DNA of 8,407 bases from Gammaproteobacteria bacterium (GTDB lineage: Bacteria; Pseudomonadota; Gammaproteobacteria; Pseudomonadales; Azotimanducaceae), in assembly GCA_027295975.1 (NCBI GenBank), contig JAPUJX010000605.1, positions 1 to 8,407 of the forward strand, read 5' to 3'. The stretch's first letter is position 1. Each line of letters opens with the position of its first letter. The position numbers and the translations under genes were made by a program. The notes under the pieces were generated by a model, which saw only the letters and a program-made list of their open reading frames with translations, was not told the origin of the DNA and did not search any database. This document shows, piece after piece, positions 1 to 6,064 of this stretch.

Positions 1-325
1 CAAAGAGGAGGAGCTGGAACTTGCTCTCACGATCATCGAACAACGGGTAAATGAAAAATTTCAGCCAGAAAACTACGAAGACGAAGTCCGCTCGCGTATG
101 ATGGAACTCATCCAGCAGAAGGTGGATGGTCAGGAAATTTCGGTTCCGCCCGAAGAGGCGCCGGAAAGCAAGATCGTCGACCTCATGGAGGCACTGAAGG
201 CGTCCGTCAATGCAAAAGGCGATCGAAAATCCGCTCGCAGAGTGGGCAAACGCGCCGCGGCCAGATCTACGGCCAAAGGCGTAACGAAGCCGGCCGGCAA
301 AGGACGTAAACGATCCAGCGGATAG
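1..325 (+). CDS. ku: Ku protein, C-terminal part (5' end outside window)
   Basis: An open frame runs in from the left edge (first full codon at base 2) to a TAG stop at 323-325, giving the last 107 residues or so of a bacterial Ku homologue. Ku homodimers bind double-strand DNA ends and recruit LigD for non-homologous end joining. The visible part begins with KEEELELALTIIEQ and continues through NEKFQPENYEDEVRSRMMELI and QQKVDGQEI. This matches the alpha-helical region that follows the Ku beta-barrel, where the pattern 'E-x-A-x-x-L-I ... F-x-P-x-x-Y-x-D-x-Y/V-R-x-x-x-x-x-L-I-x-x-K-x-x-G' is typical. The final 35 or so residues are rich in Lys, Arg, Ala and Gly, like the basic extended tails of many bacterial Ku proteins that contact DNA. 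The core barrel and dimer arm are not in the window. A ligD gene is not visible. The next gene follows after 12 bases on the same strand, so co-transcription is likely. Confidence 0.88.
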   Translation, partial: KEEELELALTIIEQRVNEKFQPENYEDEVRSRMMELIQQKVDGQEISVPPEEAPESKIVDLMEALKASVNAKGDRKSARRVGKRAAARSTAKGVTKPAGKGRKRSSG

Positions 326-337
326 GAATTCTTCGCA

Positions 338-1159
338 TTGGGTGGTGGGTATAGTACTCGGGAAGTATCCGAGCTCATCGGTTTGAGACCGGCGCAGGTG
401 CGCCATTACGTAAGGCGCGAGTTGCTGCGTCCGATTCGTGGTGGGCGAAACGAATTTCGCTTCACCTTCCAGGATGTCGTCCTCTTGCGTACCGCCAAGG
501 GGTTGCTGGACGCCAAGGTGTCGACTCGCAAGGCATACAAGGTACTCCTCAAGTTACAGGGGGAACTCAATCGGGTGAAGTCCCTCGCCGCACTGCGCAT
601 ATTTGCGGATGGCAGCAATGTTGTCATCCGCGAAGAGAATCAGGTCTGGGATGTCGAGAGCGGCCAGGGGCATCTTGATTTTTCGGTGCGGGAACTCGCC
701 AACAACGTGGCAAGTCTTGCCAACAGGCATTTCATCCTCGCCCAGGAAGCAGACGAGCTGAATAGCGACGAGTGGTACAACGTCGGGTTGGATCTGGAGG
801 AAGTGGATCCCGAAAAAGCTCCGGAGGCCTACCGTCGAGCATTGGCGCTCAATCCAAAAAGCGCCGATGCACACGTGAATCTCGGCAGATTGTTACAGCT
901 GAAAGGTGACTTGAAGCGTGCCAAGCAGCATTATAAATTAGCGCTGGAATCCTCGCCCGACCATCAGTTGGCGTTTTACAACATGGGCACGGTTTTTGAT
1001 GAGCTCGATGAAGTCGATTCCGCGGCCGAGTACTACCGGCGAGCGCCGGCGGTACCGGATGCCCATTTCAACCTGGCACGGATCTGTGAGACCCGAGGTG
1101 ACGAGGTGTCGGCGCTACGCCATATGCGCGAGTATCGGCAGTTGCTCGACATCGACTGA
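338..1159 (+). CDS. MerR-type HTH regulator fused to TPR repeats
   Basis: The 273-residue product has two parts. Residues 5-73 form a MerR-like winged helix: YSTREVSELIGLRPAQVRHY is the helix-turn-helix, followed by a wing region and FTFQDVVLLRTAKGLLDAKVS. Residues about 143-271 form TPR repeats: about 143-174, 176-209, 210-239 and 240-271, with the W/Y-x2-L-G ... A ... A-L-x-x-P pattern clear in the second. The middle (74-142) has no recognised domain. There is no metal-binding cysteine cluster like those of MerR/CueR, so it is not an obvious metal sensor. The start is TTG at 338, preceded by AGGA at 324-327; no ATG or GTG lies between the Ku stop and the HTH, so TTG is the only fitting start. 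It sits 12 bases after ku in the same frame, suggesting one transcript and a role in controlling or assisting Ku, which is inferred only. The junction of the last two TPRs is four residues short. Confidence 0.85.
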   Translation: MGGGYSTREVSELIGLRPAQVRHYVRRELLRPIRGGRNEFRFTFQDVVLLRTAKGLLDAKVSTRKAYKVLLKLQGELNRVKSLAALRIFADGSNVVIREENQVWDVESGQGHLDFSVRELANNVASLANRHFILAQEADELNSDEWYNVGLDLEEVDPEKAPEAYRRALALNPKSADAHVNLGRLLQLKGDLKRAKQHYKLALESSPDHQLAFYNMGTVFDELDEVDSAAEYYRRAPAVPDAHFNLARICETRGDEVSALRHMREYRQLLDID

Positions 1160-1179
1160 ATGAGCGCCTTTAGGAAGGA

Positions 1180-2016
1180 TTACGTCTCGTAGACGTCGCT
1201 ACGGTCCAGCAATTCTCCCGGGTCGATGTCGCCTCGACGGCAGGCACCGATGTGTTCCAGCTTGAAGACGAAATATCTGATCAGGTTGCGTTGGCTGACC
1301 GCAATCGTCAGGAATTTCTGCGTGCCCAACGTTTTGAAGGTGCTACCGTAGTTGCAGGCGGTTTCCGCCACTGCCGCATCGATATCCAGCCGGGTATTCG
1401 TTATTGAGTTTTTTGAGCGGGCTTCGCTCAGGCGTTTGTACTGCGCATCGAGATCGGTGTTCAGCGCGTCGATCTGGGCGTCGACCGCTCTCAGTTCCTG
1501 CTCGAGGTCGACGATATCCTCGGAGATTTCCTCGCGCTCGTCCGTATCATCGGCCCGTACCAGTTCTCTGCGTTTGACCCTGGTTTTCGCGCGCAGTTCG
1601 CGCTGCTCTTTGCGCAGCTCACGCTGTTCGGACCTCAATTCCCGCAGCTCGTCCAACTCCTCTGGATCGTAGGGTGGCACGGAGATTCTCAGATCCATGA
1701 AGATTTTCTGCACGATCTCGGGTATCTCGACGTTGGAATAGAAGTCGGCATAAGGGTGTTGGCCAGGTTTGTTGATTTTGAACCAGGGACGAACGACATC
1801 TATGGATATGAGGACGCCCTGTCCCGCCAGGTACTGAGCATCGACGCTGGAGATCCGGATTTCTTCGGAGATGGAATTCCCTATCGACGAGCGAAACACC
1901 TCTTTCGCAATTTCCATCTCCCGAACGATAGCGTCGAGATTGTCGACCGTCCGGGCATGACCGGCCGGTGCCGACAAGGTCGCGGCTAACACCGTTGCCA
2001 ACAGCGCCGCCTTCAT
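1180..2016 (-). CDS. exported coiled-coil protein of unknown family, third gene of sigma/anti-sigma operon
   Basis: I do not recognise the family of this 278-residue protein. It has a clear signal peptide (MKAALLATVLAATLSAPAGHA, likely cut after Ala21), so it should be periplasmic. Residues about 22-115 are mixed and contain a hydrophobic strand-like stretch (GVLISIDVVRPWFKI). Residues about 119-201 are highly charged with heptad spacing, including three near-identical seven-residue units of the form RELRxEQ at about 125-145, and should form a long coiled coil. The C-terminal domain (about 205-278) carries Cys221 and Cys259, which could form a disulfide in the periplasm. Its ATG overlaps the stop of the anti-sigma gene (ATGA, 2013-2016), and an AGGGG Shine-Dalgarno lies at 2025-2029, so it is translated with that gene. 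The context suggests a sensor, modulator or target of the sigma system. It could equally be a structural envelope protein. Confidence 0.8.
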   Translation of the reverse strand: MKAALLATVLAATLSAPAGHARTVDNLDAIVREMEIAKEVFRSSIGNSISEEIRISSVDAQYLAGQGVLISIDVVRPWFKINKPGQHPYADFYSNVEIPEIVQKIFMDLRISVPPYDPEELDELRELRSEQRELRKEQRELRAKTRVKRRELVRADDTDEREEISEDIVDLEQELRAVDAQIDALNTDLDAQYKRLSEARSKNSITNTRLDIDAAVAETACNYGSTFKTLGTQKFLTIAVSQRNLIRYFVFKLEHIGACRRGDIDPGELLDRSDVYET

Positions 2017-2621
2017 TGCATTTGCCCCTGTTGCGGTGAGGGATAGCTGATTTTCTGGACGCGCTGGTACAGATCGTCCAGCTCTCGCTGGCCCTGAATC
2101 TGGTGAGCGATCACGTAACGCAGGCTCTCTTCGGTTTCCAAAGAACGGCGATCCATCTCGCCTTTGAGCAGTCTCACCAGCGCTTCGAGTTCCTGTTGAC
2201 GCTGGGCCCTGTTGCTTTCCAGTGCCGTCTGCATCTGGTTTCCTCGATCGGGATCCGCAAGATCCACAGAATTGGGGAATGATGGAGATGAAAGCGGCGT
2301 TGCTGTCCGTTCGGCGTTCGAGGCGGAATTATTCAAGTAGATGGCGCCCACCAGTACCAGCGCAACGGTGCTCGCGAGGCTCGGAAACCATTGGCTGAAC
2401 CGCCAGAAATCAACACGGGAGGGGATCTTCGGAATCTGCCAGGCCGGGGCGGGCAGGTCGTGCCACACCCGCGCGTGGGATATCATTTCCAGAATGGCGT
2501 CGTAATCCGCCGAACACGTAGAACACGTGTTCAGATGTTCGCTCACCTGATCCTGGGTGGTCTGGGCGAGCAGGTGGTCTGCGTATTCGAATAGCAGCGA
2601 TTGCACGTGTTCACAGTGCAT
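2013..2621 (-). CDS. membrane-anchored zinc-type anti-sigma factor
   Basis: The 202-residue product begins with a zinc-binding anti-sigma domain: Cys3, then H29-x3-C33-x2-C36 (HLNTCSTC), the signature of the ZAS / zf-HC2 family that holds an ECF sigma factor inactive. A single membrane helix at about 79-96 (SLASTVALVLVGAIYL) would leave the zinc domain in the cytoplasm and residues 97-202 in the periplasm. The periplasmic part is polar and includes a helical, probably coiled-coil stretch (about 130-190, around RQQELEALVRLLKGEMDRRS). The gene overlaps the end of the sigma gene by 11 bases (2611-2621), and its start is fixed by a good GAGGAG Shine-Dalgarno at 2629-2634. It also overlaps the next gene by 4 bases. 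Known ZAS factors respond to redox or envelope signals, either through the zinc site or through regulated proteolysis. Which applies here cannot be read from the sequence. Confidence 0.9.
   Translation of the reverse strand: MHCEHVQSLLFEYADHLLAQTTQDQVSEHLNTCSTCSADYDAILEMISHARVWHDLPAPAWQIPKIPSRVDFWRFSQWFPSLASTVALVLVGAIYLNNSASNAERTATPLSSPSFPNSVDLADPDRGNQMQTALESNRAQRQQELEALVRLLKGEMDRRSLETEESLRYVIAHQIQGQRELDDLYQRVQKISYPSPQQGQMQ
2025..2029 (-). promoter_or_regulatory. ribosome binding site of the exported coiled-coil gene
   Basis: AGGGG on the minus strand, eight bases before ATG 2016 and inside the end of the anti-sigma gene, supports that start and the overlapping arrangement. Confidence 0.6.
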
Positions 2622-3159
2622 CTTTCAGCTCCTCATGTTTCTTGAGCTTGCGCAGAGCGCTGTACAAGCGTGTTTTTGCCGTATTGGGGGAGATTCCCAA
2701 CTGTTGGGCGATATCTTCGAACGTGAACTGCTGGAAAAACTTCAACTCCAGCACGTGGCGTTGTTCGGCGGGGAGACTTGCCAGCGCCTCCCTGATTTGT
2801 TGGTTGGCGTGAGTGGTCATTGCCGCGGCTTGTGGATCAAAAGGGCTCCGGGCGGTGGAGAGTTGCTCGTCGAATGAATCGTGAAAACGTCGGCGCCGCA
2901 GATAGTCGGTGCAGCGAAAGCTCGCGATACGAAACAGCCACGCGGCAAAAACACCATCGCCGCGAAATCCGGGCAAGTTACGGTAGACGCCCATGAATAC
3001 TTCCTGCATCAGATCCGCCGCGTCGTCTGGATGCCCCACCATGCGCAGGGCGTAGTTGTACACACGTCGCTCATATCGTTTCACCAGTTTTTGCCAGGCA
3101 TTGTTAGATCCCGCGAGTGCACGAGCCACCAGCTGTTCGTCGGAAACCGTACCTACCAT
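2611..3159 (-). CDS. ECF-subfamily RNA polymerase sigma factor (RpoE-like)
   Basis: The 182-residue product has the two domains of an extracytoplasmic-function sigma factor. Sigma-2 spans about 20-91, with DDAADLMQEVFMGVYRNL and WLFRIASFRCTDYLRRRR, the core-binding and -10-recognition parts. Sigma-4 spans about 120-173, with LPAEQRHVLELKFFQQFTFEDIAQQLGISPNTAKTRLYSALRKL, the -35-binding helix-turn-helix. The start used is ATG at 3159, which puts SDEQLVARAL near the N-terminus as is usual in the family. An in-frame TTG at 3204 would add 15 residues. Neither start has a clear Shine-Dalgarno. It is the first gene of a tight operon with its presumed anti-sigma factor. It lies about 190 bases downstream of the PepSY gene on the same strand, so it may have its own promoter or receive read-through. 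Its target genes are unknown; autoregulation is common in this family. Confidence 0.93.
   Translation of the reverse strand: MVGTVSDEQLVARALAGSNNAWQKLVKRYERRVYNYALRMVGHPDDAADLMQEVFMGVYRNLPGFRGDGVFAAWLFRIASFRCTDYLRRRRFHDSFDEQLSTARSPFDPQAAAMTTHANQQIREALASLPAEQRHVLELKFFQQFTFEDIAQQLGISPNTAKTRLYSALRKLKKHEELKDAL
2629..2634 (-). promoter_or_regulatory. ribosome binding site of the anti-sigma gene
   Basis: GAGGAG on the minus strand, seven bases before ATG 2621 and inside the 3' end of the sigma gene, decides the anti-sigma start and shows that the 11-base overlap is real. Confidence 0.7.
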
Positions 3160-3352
3160 GGCCGGAACTGTTTCATTTGGAGATATGTCGAACCGTACTG
3201 ACAAATAGTTTGTTGCTGAAACGCCGATCCGCGCGGTTGAGACGACTGCGGTGAGCGAAGCGTGACATCATTCACCGTCGGCAGCGATATTGCAGCACCG
3301 GAAGCGATTATATCTCGAATCCGTGGAATCGGGAGACAAGGGTCCACTCACC
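3160..3352 (-). promoter_or_regulatory. gap between PepSY gene and sigma operon; possible sigma-operon promoter
   Basis: This 193-base gap is the largest in the window. It contains no convincing gene. Read on the minus strand, there is an exact TATAAT at 3312-3307, but no good -35 hexamer at 16-18 bases upstream (the nearest TTGTCT is 21 bases away). A GGAAC-type ECF -35 box was not found. A weak inverted repeat, CGGTGA/TCACCG (3249-3254 and 3272-3277), has a long loop and no T-tract, so a terminator after the PepSY gene is not supported. The sigma operon promoter most likely lies here, but the sequence does not fix it. Confidence 0.3.
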
Positions 3353-4075
3353 CTAAACGCTGCGGGATCGCCACCAGATCATGAGGCCGGTAATGGCGAG
3401 AATCAAAAGCAATACAGAGGCGATATCTATGACAATTACGCCCGCGGCACCGAAAAAACGACCACTATGCAGGTCCTGTAGCCAGCGTTCCGTACTCAAA
3501 AGACGCGAGCGGTAGGCTGTTCGAAACGATTCGCTCTCGGTGGCAGCGAGAGGCGCTGTCGTCGCCCAGGTTATGTCGTCGACCGTTTCGTTGTTCGTTG
3601 TCCAGTTGACGAGGTTGTGGTCTCCGACGAGCAGACCGTTCGAAGTTTCCAGATATATCCGGTCACCCCGTTGGCCAATGTGTTTGAGCGCAACATCCAG
3701 ATACGAGGTGTCATAGGTCTCTCGGGTTCCCGTGTGGAAAATCAGTATTTCGTGGCGGGTCGCGACGATCAGAAAATCCTGTTTTGTCACGGCACCAATC
3801 AGCGTCTGGCTCCTTCCGATGAATTGAGATTGCCAGTAGAGCTGGTCGTCCACCTGTACGACAGGGCCGCTGCCAACGACGACATCGGGCGCCGTAATAC
3901 CGTACCAGGCAAGTACCCAGTTGCTGGAAACGTAACTTGTCCCCAGGCCCAATTCGGCGCTGAATTGCAGGGGTAGTCCCGTGGCCAGCAAAAACATCAG
4001 CAACCCTGCCGCGCTGACACCTGCGTATCTATGCCAACGGTTGAGAGGCTTGATTCGTGGCAATCGCGCGGACAT
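3353..4075 (-). CDS. PepSY-associated transmembrane protein, likely redox partner of the FMN-binding protein
   Basis: The 240-residue product has two membrane helices around a periplasmic domain. Helix 1 is about 18-37, preceded by the RWHRYAG motif; helix 2 is about 211-235, preceded by LHSGRFFG and ending LAITGLMIWW. Both motifs are typical of PepSY-associated TM proteins, and the basic residues at both termini place the ends in the cytoplasm. The periplasmic domain (38-208) is rich in beta-strand-like stretches. His15 and His203 flank the helices on opposite sides of the membrane. Two helices is fewer than in four-helix PepSY reductases such as SbnP/FoxB-like proteins, so this is the small form. 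It begins five bases after the FMN-binding gene stop, with no clear Shine-Dalgarno, implying translational coupling. I infer a role in passing electrons to, or anchoring, the flavoprotein during iron reduction. A purely structural role is possible. Confidence 0.78.
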   Translation of the reverse strand: MSARLPRIKPLNRWHRYAGVSAAGLLMFLLATGLPLQFSAELGLGTSYVSSNWVLAWYGITAPDVVVGSGPVVQVDDQLYWQSQFIGRSQTLIGAVTKQDFLIVATRHEILIFHTGTRETYDTSYLDVALKHIGQRGDRIYLETSNGLLVGDHNLVNWTTNNETVDDITWATTAPLAATESESFRTAYRSRLLSTERWLQDLHSGRFFGAAGVIVIDIASVLLLILAITGLMIWWRSRSV

Positions 4076-4080
4076 TCAGG

Positions 4081-4620
4081 TTATCGGGCTTGAGCGAGGC
4101 TTCCTGCTGAAGACTGGGAGTGTTCGTGGAGGAACAGCGCGGCACGAGCCACTCGTTTCATGGCGCGGACAGAAAACGTTGCACCGGTGATGCCATCGAT
4201 GTGCCGATCGAGTTTCTGGTTATCGGCAAGCCGGGCGCTGTGGAACTGTCGGGTAAAAAATGAATGTTTGACCTCCCACCCCCGGCTTTCCCGAAAAACC
4301 AGGACGCGAATGTCCTCGATGGCGCCGGCGTTGACCACAACCCCCGTGGTGATGGGGCGGGTTTTCCCAATCTCATCGAAAATCCAGGCGGTTCTGCCTC
4401 CGCTGCTCCAGTAGCGAATCCGTAAGCTGGGCCTGTGGCCCAGGATATCGCCAAGCTCGGAGCGCAACTCCGGCTGCAGCCAGAGCGCACTCGCCGCCGG
4501 TGGCACGCCTGCGAAGGCTTCGTCCACGAATGCGTTCGGCGTCTGATAGAGCCGATCGGCGGCTGCCGACATCGATGTCAGCAGGGAGAGAAACATACCG
4601 AGAATCATTCGCATTCGCAT
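4081..4620 (-). CDS. exported FMN-binding (NqrC/RnfG-like) flavoprotein
   Basis: The protein carries a C-terminal FMN-binding domain with the motif DGITGATFS, matching the D-G-x-S/T-G-A-T flavinylation site at which ApbE attaches FMN to the last threonine in NqrC, RnfG and relatives (Thr148 from this start). A signal peptide (MRMRMILGMFLSLLTSMSAAA) indicates export, as ApbE also works outside the cytoplasm. The start is uncertain: ATG at 4620 gives the best signal peptide. ATG at 4638 and TTG at 4647 would lengthen it, and ATG at 4608 would shorten it; none has a Shine-Dalgarno. The flanking region lacks the subunits of Nqr or Rnf complexes. Instead the gene lies between a Fur-controlled porin and a PepSY-type membrane protein, near feoAB. 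That context favours an extracytoplasmic electron carrier for iron reduction. No apbE is in the window, so the transferase must be elsewhere. Confidence 0.85.
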   Translation of the reverse strand: MRMRMILGMFLSLLTSMSAAADRLYQTPNAFVDEAFAGVPPAASALWLQPELRSELGDILGHRPSLRIRYWSSGGRTAWIFDEIGKTRPITTGVVVNAGAIEDIRVLVFRESRGWEVKHSFFTRQFHSARLADNQKLDRHIDGITGATFSVRAMKRVARAALFLHEHSQSSAGSLAQAR

Positions 4621-4647
4621 ATAACAATTGTGCCACATCGCAGTCAA
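4619..4647 (-). promoter_or_regulatory. possible promoter overlapping the start of the FMN-binding gene
   Basis: On the minus strand TTGACT (4647-4642) and TTATAT (4624-4619) are separated by exactly 17 bases, a good sigma-70 arrangement. The predicted transcript would begin at about 4612, downstream of the ATG chosen at 4620. If the promoter is used, translation would have to begin at ATG 4608 or later, giving a shorter signal peptide. It may therefore be coincidental. Confidence 0.3.
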
Positions 4648-4669
4648 AAAGAAACGTAGTCAAAAAGAA
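4639..4669 (-). repeat. tandem 15-base direct repeat before the FMN-binding gene
   Basis: Two copies of TTCTTTTTGACT(A/G)CG (minus strand) lie at 4669-4655 and 4653-4639, spaced 16 bases start to start and differing at one position. The second copy supplies a TTGACT -35-like box. The repeat could be a regulator site or a slippage duplication. Confidence 0.6.
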
Positions 4670-4713
4670 GCCGTTGGACTCCCAAGGTTGCTTAAGTCGC
4701 TGAAAACGATTCG

Positions 4714-4726
4714 CGGGCCCGGCCCG
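4714..4726 (-). terminator. weak GC-rich hairpin after the porin gene
   Basis: CGGGC-CGG-GCCCG forms a five-pair stem with a three-base loop just after the porin stop codon. A run of only four T residues follows seven bases later (minus strand). It could be a partial terminator or an RNA-stability element that lowers expression of the two downstream genes. It does not meet the pattern of a strong intrinsic terminator. Confidence 0.25.
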
Positions 4727-4734
4727 ACAACCGC

Positions 4735-6015
4735 CTAGAAGTGATAGCCGAGTCCCAGATCGAAGGCCATGAAGTCTCGTCCCGCATCGGCGTCATGGTC
4801 GTGTTCCCGGTTACGGTAGTCGGCCTTCAATACCACGTTGTCCGTGGGCCAGTAGTTTATCCCGAGCTCCCACTGCTGGAAACGGTCGCGGGTGCGCGCG
4901 CCCTGCAGATCTTCGTAGCGGGTGTAAATGCCCCATTCGCTGTCTCCCTGGGTGAACCTCATGCTTGGTTCGATGTACCAGCCCGTCTGCCTTTCCACGT
5001 CGGCAAGTGCCGCCGCCGTGCCCTCGAATTGCCACCGAGCCCATAACGCGCGCAGGTTGAAAGGTCCGCGCTGCCAGATGCCATGAACGCTGAACAGATT
5101 ACCTTCGTCGAGCCCGTCGTGGCCGAGCTGGCTGGAGTCCTGTTGGTGTTGATAGCTGCCGGATAACTCGAGGCCCCTGATACCGGTGTATTTCACCCGC
5201 AAGGTATATGCGAGTTCATCGGCCCTGGCCTGGGCGACCTTCTGCCGACCGCTGCGTACCCGGAAGGCGCTTGCGCCGGTGGTAGGCATCTCCAGACCCG
5301 AATGCACGACAAAGTCCCAGGACAGACCGTTGCCGTACCGTCCGCCGGCACCGGCACCGGCCTCCCACCAGGTACTCGGGATGATGATGTTCTCGACATC
5401 GTTACGCTCGACGCCATAGAAGCTCGGCGGCTCATGCGTTTCGTTCAGGATACCCACGGGGAGTAAAAAAAGTCCGCCCCGAGCGTAGTGGTTTTCGTTC
5501 AGGTCGAATTCGATGAATGCCTGCTCGATCTCCACTTCACCTCCGTTGCTGCCGTCATCGGTGTCTTTGACAAGCGAGTGTTCTATTTCGAATTCGGAGT
5601 AGAAACGCACGCGGTCGCTGAAATCGTGACCGAAAAACATCACGAAACGGTGGAAGTCGACTTCCTGGAGATCGCGATTGCCGTCGTCGGCGTCCAGGTG
5701 ACTGTAGTGCAACTCTCCGTAACCGCCGAGACTGGTTCTGGCGTCGGTTGTATGGGTTTGAAGCTCGTCCAGGTAGTTGGCTGTGACGGTCAACTGCTGC
5801 TCGGTGATGTCTGCCCGGGTGGTGGTTGTGGTCAACTCGTGGGTTGTGGCTTCAAGCCGCGCCTTGGTGCGCTCGAGTTCTTCGGAGAGTGCGGTGATTT
5901 GTGTCTGCTGAGCCTGAACAAGCTTCCAGATCTGTTCCAGGGTGATGTCGGTAGCGCTCGCGGTACCCCCGGTAAAACCCAGACAAAACAGCACGAGAAG
6001 TCGAGTGCGCCCCAT
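4735..6015 (-). CDS. outer-membrane porin with N-terminal coiled coil, Fur-linked
   Basis: The 426-residue product has a signal peptide (MGRTRLLVLFCLGFTGGTASA, cut after Ala21). A polar helical stretch at about 24-90 (LEQIWKLVQAQQTQITALSEE) probably forms a coiled coil, as in trimeric porins with periplasmic stalks. The rest is a beta-barrel of alternating strands beginning SLGGYGELHYSHL and ending in GLGYHF, with the terminal Phe expected by the BAM machinery. The barrel segment EVDFHRFVMFFGHDFSD and the stretch LFLLPVGILNETHEPPSFYG resemble a widespread proteobacterial family usually annotated simply as porin (OprP-like superfamily). The substrate is unknown. The start has a strong GGAGG at 6021-6025. 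A Fur palindrome upstream, feoAB before it and redox genes after it suggest passage of iron or iron complexes across the outer membrane. Several acidic patches (LDADDGN, DTDDGSNGGEVEIE) could attract cations, but this is inference. Confidence 0.88.
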   Translation of the reverse strand: MGRTRLLVLFCLGFTGGTASATDITLEQIWKLVQAQQTQITALSEELERTKARLEATTHELTTTTTRADITEQQLTVTANYLDELQTHTTDARTSLGGYGELHYSHLDADDGNRDLQEVDFHRFVMFFGHDFSDRVRFYSEFEIEHSLVKDTDDGSNGGEVEIEQAFIEFDLNENHYARGGLFLLPVGILNETHEPPSFYGVERNDVENIIIPSTWWEAGAGAGGRYGNGLSWDFVVHSGLEMPTTGASAFRVRSGRQKVAQARADELAYTLRVKYTGIRGLELSGSYQHQQDSSQLGHDGLDEGNLFSVHGIWQRGPFNLRALWARWQFEGTAAALADVERQTGWYIEPSMRFTQGDSEWGIYTRYEDLQGARTRDRFQQWELGINYWPTDNVVLKADYRNREHDHDADAGRDFMAFDLGLGYHF

Positions 6016-6020
6016 GAATA

Positions 6021-6025
6021 CCTCC
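6021..6025 (-). promoter_or_regulatory. ribosome binding site of the porin gene
   Basis: GGAGG on the minus strand, seven bases before the end of the leader at ATG 6015 when counted with the following T-A-T-T-C spacer region, is the strongest Shine-Dalgarno in the iron part of the window and fixes the porin start. Confidence 0.75.
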
Positions 6026-6064
6026 GTTGACCAGTTGAACCCGTGAGTGTAGTCGAGCTAATTG

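Noticed and set aside
554..874. Minus-strand open frame opposite the MerR-TPR gene
   Set aside because: It is antisense to a gene with clear domains, and no start signal or family resemblance is seen.
1160..1179. Possible bidirectional terminator between the convergent genes
   Set aside because: The 20-base gap has no inverted repeat with a T-run that I can identify.
3249..3277. CGGTGA/TCACCG inverted repeat as a terminator
   Set aside because: The loop is 17 bases, the stem only six pairs, and no T-tract follows on either strand.
4158..4490. Minus-strand frame overlapping the FMN-binding gene
   Set aside because: It is an out-of-frame shadow of the FMN-binding gene, without a ribosome site or domain.
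5488..6030. Open frame of 180 codons on the plus strand opposite the porin
   Set aside because: It is antisense to the porin and its valine/glycine-rich product reflects the porin codons in reverse.
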